A stretch of DNA of 26,182 bases from a virus, in IMG/VR virus record IMGVR_UViG_3300048115_000419, positions 1 to 26,182 of that record; one strand, written 5' to 3'. Each line of letters begins with the position of its first letter. The first letter of the stretch is position 1. Positions 22,618-26,182 of the stretch are shown one piece after another. Below the pieces are notes generated by a model. It did not search any database. It worked only from the letters and a program-made list of their open reading frames with translations, and had not been told where the DNA came from. The position numbers and the translations under genes are program-made.

Positions 22618-23983
22618 ATTGTTTTGTACCTGTATCCTTAACGCACTCAATAATCGTTGACATCGATTCTGAACCGTCAAGAAACTTATTTCTTAGTTTC
22701 GTAATTAAATAGTTACCGCTCAAGTATTTATCTCCCACATTAACTTGGTCTATCACATTAGTCGCTGGTGGGATATTAAGCTGTATTACATCTCCAACAT
22801 TTAACTCACTATCCCCAGGAACGACAACTTCTAATTGAGTATTGAAGATGTGGGAATAATATCCTTCTGCTTGAGCAAGGTTCTCGCTGAACTTTTTAGT
22901 TGAAGGGATTTCGCTAGAAAAAAGCGCATCATTGTCATGCTCAAACCTCGATGTGTGCATTCTTACTACTGTATCGCCTTTAGGGGTTCCTCCCAATATT
23001 TTTAAATTCTGTAATTTTTTGAACTTTGAGAAGTAATCATCATATTTGTAAACCACTTCTCTTTTGTTTTTCTTCAATATATCCAAAAATATATTTCTAG
23101 ACTGAAACATTCCCGAACCTAAATTTTCTAAGAAATCGCCTTGCTTTATAACCTCGAATGCACGTATATTTGTTGATTCATTATATTCTTCTTTCTTCCT
23201 ATCTTTATATCCGCCTGAGAAGTTTGATACCTCATATGAAAATGTTTCTTTCGGTTCTTGGCTGACAAGCGTTCCTAAGTTTTTAAAATTAAATCCTAAA
23301 CCATTTTCATAGAACAAATAGTAAGGTATGTGGTCGTCAGAGTCTGCCTCCTTACATAAAAAACTTATAGCATCATCAACAGATAAGTTCGGTATGATAA
23401 ACTTGTGCTTACCGTTTGTGGAATCAAAATCATTTTTTCTTTCTACTGTAAATTTAGCAGGTCTCTTGATGGTTCCATATAAATCTTTAATTGATTGACT
23501 ATTGAGAAATTCATCAGTTATGCTCTTAACCATTGATGAAACGTCATTACCGTTTGTTCCTCCATAAGCACGGGAGATCTTCTGAGAGGAAGCGCTGTAT
23601 GCTTCGAGGCTAATTCCGGAAAAGAAATATGCTTCGCTATTTTCTTCAATACGTTTTCTATCAGTCATTTCGTATAAGTAGAATACATGGTTTTTGTAAG
23701 GCAGACTTTCATCATTAGAGCGATATGAGACAACCAAAAGATCAGCTCCAGAAAAACCACCCTGAGTAACCCCATCATCAAACGGATTTAATGTATTGAT
23801 CAAACCAAGAGAATCATTGAGTACAAGGTCACACTGTATATAATGCTCAAATAAACTTTGATATATGCTGAACTCAACCGTGATATTCTTGAGATCGATC
23901 ACCTGACCAGCAGCTGATATTAATTTAAATGTTCGGACATCAACATCACCTGCGTGTTTATATCCGCCAATAGACTCTGACAT
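22616..23983 (-). CDS. gp27: Baseplate central hub protein, gp27-like
   Basis: A 455-residue protein in the hub position just upstream of gp5; T4 gp27 has 391 residues. The N-terminal domain is the tube-like beta barrel (VRTFKLISAAGQVIDLKNIT, EHYIQCDLVLNDSLGLINTL, GADLLVVSYR, HVFYLYEMTDRKRIEENSEA). Later segments (DDAISFLCKEADSDDHIPYY, YEVSNFSGGYKDRKKEEYNE) and the C-terminal VPGDSELNVGDVIQLNIPPA ... DKYLSGNYLITKLRNKF are typical of gp27/gpD-type hubs. It overlaps gp53 by one base (TAATG). A trimer of it should cap the tube and carry the gp5 spike. The link to T4 gp27 is by architecture and place, since sequence similarity is low. Confidence 0.82.
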   Translation of the reverse strand: MSESIGGYKHAGDVDVRTFKLISAAGQVIDLKNITVEFSIYQSLFEHYIQCDLVLNDSLGLINTLNPFDDGVTQGGFSGADLLVVSYRSNDESLPYKNHVFYLYEMTDRKRIEENSEAYFFSGISLEAYSASSQKISRAYGGTNGNDVSSMVKSITDEFLNSQSIKDLYGTIKRPAKFTVERKNDFDSTNGKHKFIIPNLSVDDAISFLCKEADSDDHIPYYLFYENGLGFNFKNLGTLVSQEPKETFSYEVSNFSGGYKDRKKEEYNESTNIRAFEVIKQGDFLENLGSGMFQSRNIFLDILKKNKREVVYKYDDYFSKFKKLQNLKILGGTPKGDTVVRMHTSRFEHDNDALFSSEIPSTKKFSENLAQAEGYYSHIFNTQLEVVVPGDSELNVGDVIQLNIPPATNVIDQVNVGDKYLSGNYLITKLRNKFLDGSESMSTIIECVKDTGTKQ

Positions 23984-24591
23984 TAAACGCCATTCCTCAA
24001 TATATCTTCAACTTCATCTCTAACCTGAGACAAGTACCTTTTGTCTAATAATTTTATAGAACGCTTAGAATCATTCAATTCAACTTCATAATCAAATTTA
24101 CTTACTGCTGCCTTTCTAAAGTTGGAAGGAGTGGAATTATACTTCTGTTGATCAACAACCACAACCCTCTCGAGAAGGCTGGTGCCGTCATAAAGAATTT
24201 CTGCTTCTGCTGGAACCTTTACTCCATCCTTTATCCTCGAAAGAAATATCCTGTATTCATGTATCTCTGATTGAGCAGCTGAAACAGAACCATACTTTCC
24301 TACGATAAATTGCTCAAAATCATATGTTGATAGTGGCATATCAAAATTAGCATCCTTCTTGTTGGTAAAGTGCAACACAAGCCAAGCATACTTTGAATCA
24401 CCATAATATTTTTCAGCAATTGTGTCGGGTCTGTCTCCATCTTGTATATCATATTCATAATATACATCTGCACGGAAAGAAAGTTCGCTCGGTATCTTGA
24501 ACCTTCTCAATATATTTGTCAATTTTACTTTTTGACCAATATTCGTCAGGTCATGATCAATTTTTGGAAAGTATGAAAAATAATTTGACAC
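23983..24591 (-). CDS. gp53: Baseplate wedge protein gp53
   Basis: A 202-residue homologue of T4 gp53 (196 residues), which clamps neighbouring wedges around the hub. N-terminal YFSYFPKIDHDL and VKLTNILRRFKIPSEL are as in T4-like gp53. Residues 51-74 form the LysM-like core (DGDRPDTIAEKYYGDSKYAW, then LVL). FEQFIVGKYGS and the C-terminal KRSIKLLDKRYLSQVRDEVE complete the family pattern. The start is GTG, overlapping the stop of gp48 (TAGTG), so translation is probably coupled. Confidence 0.94.
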   Translation of the reverse strand: MSNYFSYFPKIDHDLTNIGQKVKLTNILRRFKIPSELSFRADVYYEYDIQDGDRPDTIAEKYYGDSKYAWLVLHFTNKKDANFDMPLSTYDFEQFIVGKYGSVSAAQSEIHEYRIFLSRIKDGVKVPAEAEILYDGTSLLERVVVVDQQKYNSTPSNFRKAAVSKFDYEVELNDSKRSIKLLDKRYLSQVRDEVEDILRNGV

Positions 24592-25703
24592 TATATACTA
24601 CCCTCTGGTTTGCTGTTGACTGGTTCTGGTAGCCCAGAATCTAAATCGCCACGTGTAATAATTTTCGTTTCCTGGAACGCTAACTGTATTTCAACCGACA
24701 CAGGCGCACCAGTATCTTGGAAAAATAGCGGTATGCCCTCACCGTTGTAGTTTACAGTCATGTTTTTAAGTACGCATGTCCCTATCTTGTATAAGTTTCC
24801 TGCGATGGCGTCAGCAAAAGTTATCTCAAACTCATCTGGGTATTTGAACGCAAGAGAACCAGCTGCATATTCTGGGTGCATATGATATTTGTATGCACCT
24901 ATTATTCTTTGTATTGCTATGGATTCATCAGCGTTTCTGGCAACAAACTTATACGAAAACTGATGTTCACGCATATCAACGCCTTTGAATAATACTGCCA
25001 TATGAGGATTTATCGCTAATCCTTCGTCGAGACCGACGCCTTGAGCAACCGCACTACCAGTGAAAGCACCACCTAATGCTGCGCCCGCAGAACCGCCTAC
25101 CTTACCTGCTGCAGCTGTAGCAACCACTGCAGCAATCGGAGCGCCAGCCTGCACCTGAGCATCCGTATCTCCCGACTTAAAAGCCCCAACAGTGGAACTT
25201 ATCCTTGATGAAATTAAGTCGGCTATATCATTCCCAGCAGCAGACAGTTGATCTCCTGATATTCTGCCTGCAGATGCTGCGCCAAGAGCTCCTATATCAG
25301 CGTTCTCATATTGCGCACCATAAGTTGTTTGTAGGTTACTAGGAACAGGCAATACTATATTTCTAATGGTTAAATCTTCAGCAGCTTCTTTCCTACTTTG
25401 ACGAATACGATTCTTAACTGTGAAAATCATATAATGTTCGTCGCTCAAATCAGCAGGGAACTGTAGCGGTTCTTTGACTTTGTTATTATTAAATAAATCC
25501 GCTAATGGTGAATTTACAAGATTGCCAATTTTAGTCTTTTCTAACAAAGCGTTGAAGTTAGCATTTATCGAGACGCCATTATCCCCAGCAGATATTGAGA
25601 AACCGCCTGTCCCGCCAGAGCCAAGAAAGTTCTCAAGATTGCCACTTGCTGAAGCGACAGTAGATTTGATTCCAGATGTTACTTGTTTCAGGTTTATTTT
25701 CAT
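24591..25703 (-). CDS. gp48: Baseplate tail-tube cap gp48
   Basis: A 370-residue protein (T4 gp48: 364), which with gp54 starts tail-tube growth on the hub. The conserved C-terminal half has NPHMAVLFKGVDMREHQFSY (residues 232-251), then ESIAIQRIIGAYKYHMHPEY (about 260-279), KYPDEFEITF and LKNMTVNYNGEG, the tube-like fold of gp48/gp54. Residues about 189-225 are an Ala/Gly-rich stretch (AAVVATAAAGKVGGSAGAAL) that looks like a glycine zipper. It could in principle be gp54, but length and order before gp53 favour gp48. First gene of the - strand cluster, with TATAAATA 35 bases upstream and a weak ribosome site. Confidence 0.88.
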   Translation of the reverse strand: MKINLKQVTSGIKSTVASASGNLENFLGSGGTGGFSISAGDNGVSINANFNALLEKTKIGNLVNSPLADLFNNNKVKEPLQFPADLSDEHYMIFTVKNRIRQSRKEAAEDLTIRNIVLPVPSNLQTTYGAQYENADIGALGAASAGRISGDQLSAAGNDIADLISSRISSTVGAFKSGDTDAQVQAGAPIAAVVATAAAGKVGGSAGAALGGAFTGSAVAQGVGLDEGLAINPHMAVLFKGVDMREHQFSYKFVARNADESIAIQRIIGAYKYHMHPEYAAGSLAFKYPDEFEITFADAIAGNLYKIGTCVLKNMTVNYNGEGIPLFFQDTGAPVSVEIQLAFQETKIITRGDLDSGLPEPVNSKPEGSI

Positions 25704-25715
25704 TGAAAGAGCCTG

Positions 25716-25723
25716 TATAAATA
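25716..25723 (+). promoter_or_regulatory. Late promoter (TATAAATA) for gp4
   Basis: An exact match on the + strand, 31 bases before the gp4 ATG. It should start transcription near 25729. It lies within the expected leader of the gp48 transcript. Confidence 0.72.
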
Positions 25724-25737
25724 TGCGTTGACGTATC

Positions 25738-25745
25738 TATTTATA
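25738..25745 (-). promoter_or_regulatory. Late promoter (TATAAATA) for gp48 and the baseplate cluster
   Basis: An exact match on the - strand, 35 bases before the gp48 ATG, with an expected start near 25732. It lies within the expected leader of the gp4 transcript on the other strand. Confidence 0.75.
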
Positions 25746-25753
25746 AGCAGATT

Positions 25754-26182
25754 ATGGCGCAATTTTATAAAGGAAAATATCAATGTAAGTTCCCTGAGAA
25801 ATATAAGGGAGATCCGTCAGATATTATTTATCGTTCCAGCTGGGAACTAAACTGCATGTCATACTTTGACAAGAACCCAGATATCCTTTGGTGGGCATCA
25901 GAACCCTTTCCGATAGGTTATCGCTCACCAATCGACGGCAAGAAGCACCGTTACTTTGTTGACTTTGTAATCAAAACAAAAAATAATGAAACGATTATGA
26001 TTGAAGTCAAACCACATCGCCAAACTCGTGAACCCAAACCGCAGAAACGACTCACAAAAAAGTACCTGAATGAAGTGAGGACTTGGGGAGTGAATCAAGC
26101 TAAATGGGAAGCAGCGATAGATTACTGTAAAGGTCGTGGTTGGAAGTTCCAAATACTTACAGAAAAAGAGCTGTACAAAAAG
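25754..26182 (+). CDS. gp4: Head completion protein gp4 (3' end outside window)
   Basis: 143 codons are open to the right edge with no stop; T4 gp4 has 150 residues, so only a few codons are missing. Matches by eye to T4 gp4: KYKGDPSDIIYRSSWELNCM (T4: KYRGDPKKITYRSNWE), YFDKNPDILWWASEPFPIGY, DGKKHRYFVDFVIK (T4: EGKKRRYFMDIWMK), IEVKPHRQT (T4: IEIKPKKET), KKYLNEVRTWGVNQAKWEAA and KGRGWKFQILTE. The E...D..(I)EVK arrangement is that of restriction-nuclease-like folds. The protein acts at the end of head filling, before tail joining. The ATG has only a weak AAGCAG ahead. It is the sole + strand gene. Confidence 0.95.
   Translation, partial: MAQFYKGKYQCKFPEKYKGDPSDIIYRSSWELNCMSYFDKNPDILWWASEPFPIGYRSPIDGKKHRYFVDFVIKTKNNETIMIEVKPHRQTREPKPQKRLTKKYLNEVRTWGVNQAKWEAAIDYCKGRGWKFQILTEKELYKK

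Noticed and set aside
22606-22680. Upstream start at 22680 for the small Lys-rich protein
   Set aside because: It would overlap the hub gene by 65 bases in another frame; AGGAGA placed before the ATG at 22605 gives a better start.
22725-22732. GATAAATA on the - strand inside the gp27-like gene
   Set aside because: One mismatch to the late octamer, inside coding sequence and about 120 bases from the next start; chance is likely in AT-rich DNA.
25925-26152. 75-residue frame on the - strand
   Set aside because: It is a shadow antisense to gp4, whose similarity to the T4 protein is clear.
1-26182. tRNA genes, insertion sequences, integrase or attachment sites, metabolic host-like genes
   Set aside because: None seen on reading both strands; coding density with recognised or fibre-type genes leaves no room for them except three short gaps.

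Overview
This window is a stretch of the structural (virion) region of a T4-like contractile-tailed phage. The gene set and style point to a marine member, of the kind that infects cyanobacteria or SAR11-like bacteria: AT-rich DNA, T4 baseplate genes in the order 48-53-hub-5-25-6-7-8 followed by a DUF4815-type structural protein, and fibre proteins with G-x-T/S repeats. The host cannot be fixed from this sequence. I saw no tRNA, insertion sequence, CRISPR array, lysis gene or host-derived metabolic gene.

Layout. Only the right-most gene, head-completion protein gp4 (from 25754, running off the window), lies on the + strand. All else is on the - strand and reads leftwards as one densely packed cluster with almost no spacers and many overlapping or abutting stop/start codons. 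Reading in transcription order: the tail-tube cap gp48, wedge gp53, a gp27-like hub subunit, a 52-residue Lys-rich protein, the lysozyme-free hub spike gp5, a small beta-rich structural protein, a histone-H1/Hc1-like small protein, then wedge proteins gp25, gp6, gp7 (putative) and gp8. Left of about 13.35 kb the content becomes accessory and adhesive: a DUF4815-like 1106-residue protein, its 855-residue partner, a 69-residue coiled-coil protein, a 1466-residue tail fibre (hexapeptide array, 38 collagen-like triplets, C-terminal S74 self-cleaving chaperone), and a row of small fibre/adhesin-like proteins, three of which share an Mtd-like N-terminal module. The last of these runs off the left edge.

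Regulation. Matches to the T4 late-promoter octamer TATAAATA sit 31 bases before gp4 (+) and 35 bases before gp48 (-). These two promoters are interleaved, so each -10 element should lie in the other transcript's 5' leader. Further matches precede the H1-like gene and the 260-residue fibre, and a one-mismatch form (AATAAATA) precedes the 1466-residue fibre. This fits late transcription by a gp55-type sigma factor.

Together the genes encode most of a baseplate: a central hub (gp27-like, gp5), the tube cap (gp48) and the wedges (gp53, gp25, gp6, gp7, gp8). Peripheral receptor-binding parts follow, and these show the strongest signs of repeat-driven recombination and module exchange. No wholly new system was found. 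The most noteworthy points are the interleaved promoter pair, the exact direct repeats in the fibre, the fibre-to-fibre module sharing, and a probable sugar-binding-type module inside the putative gp7.
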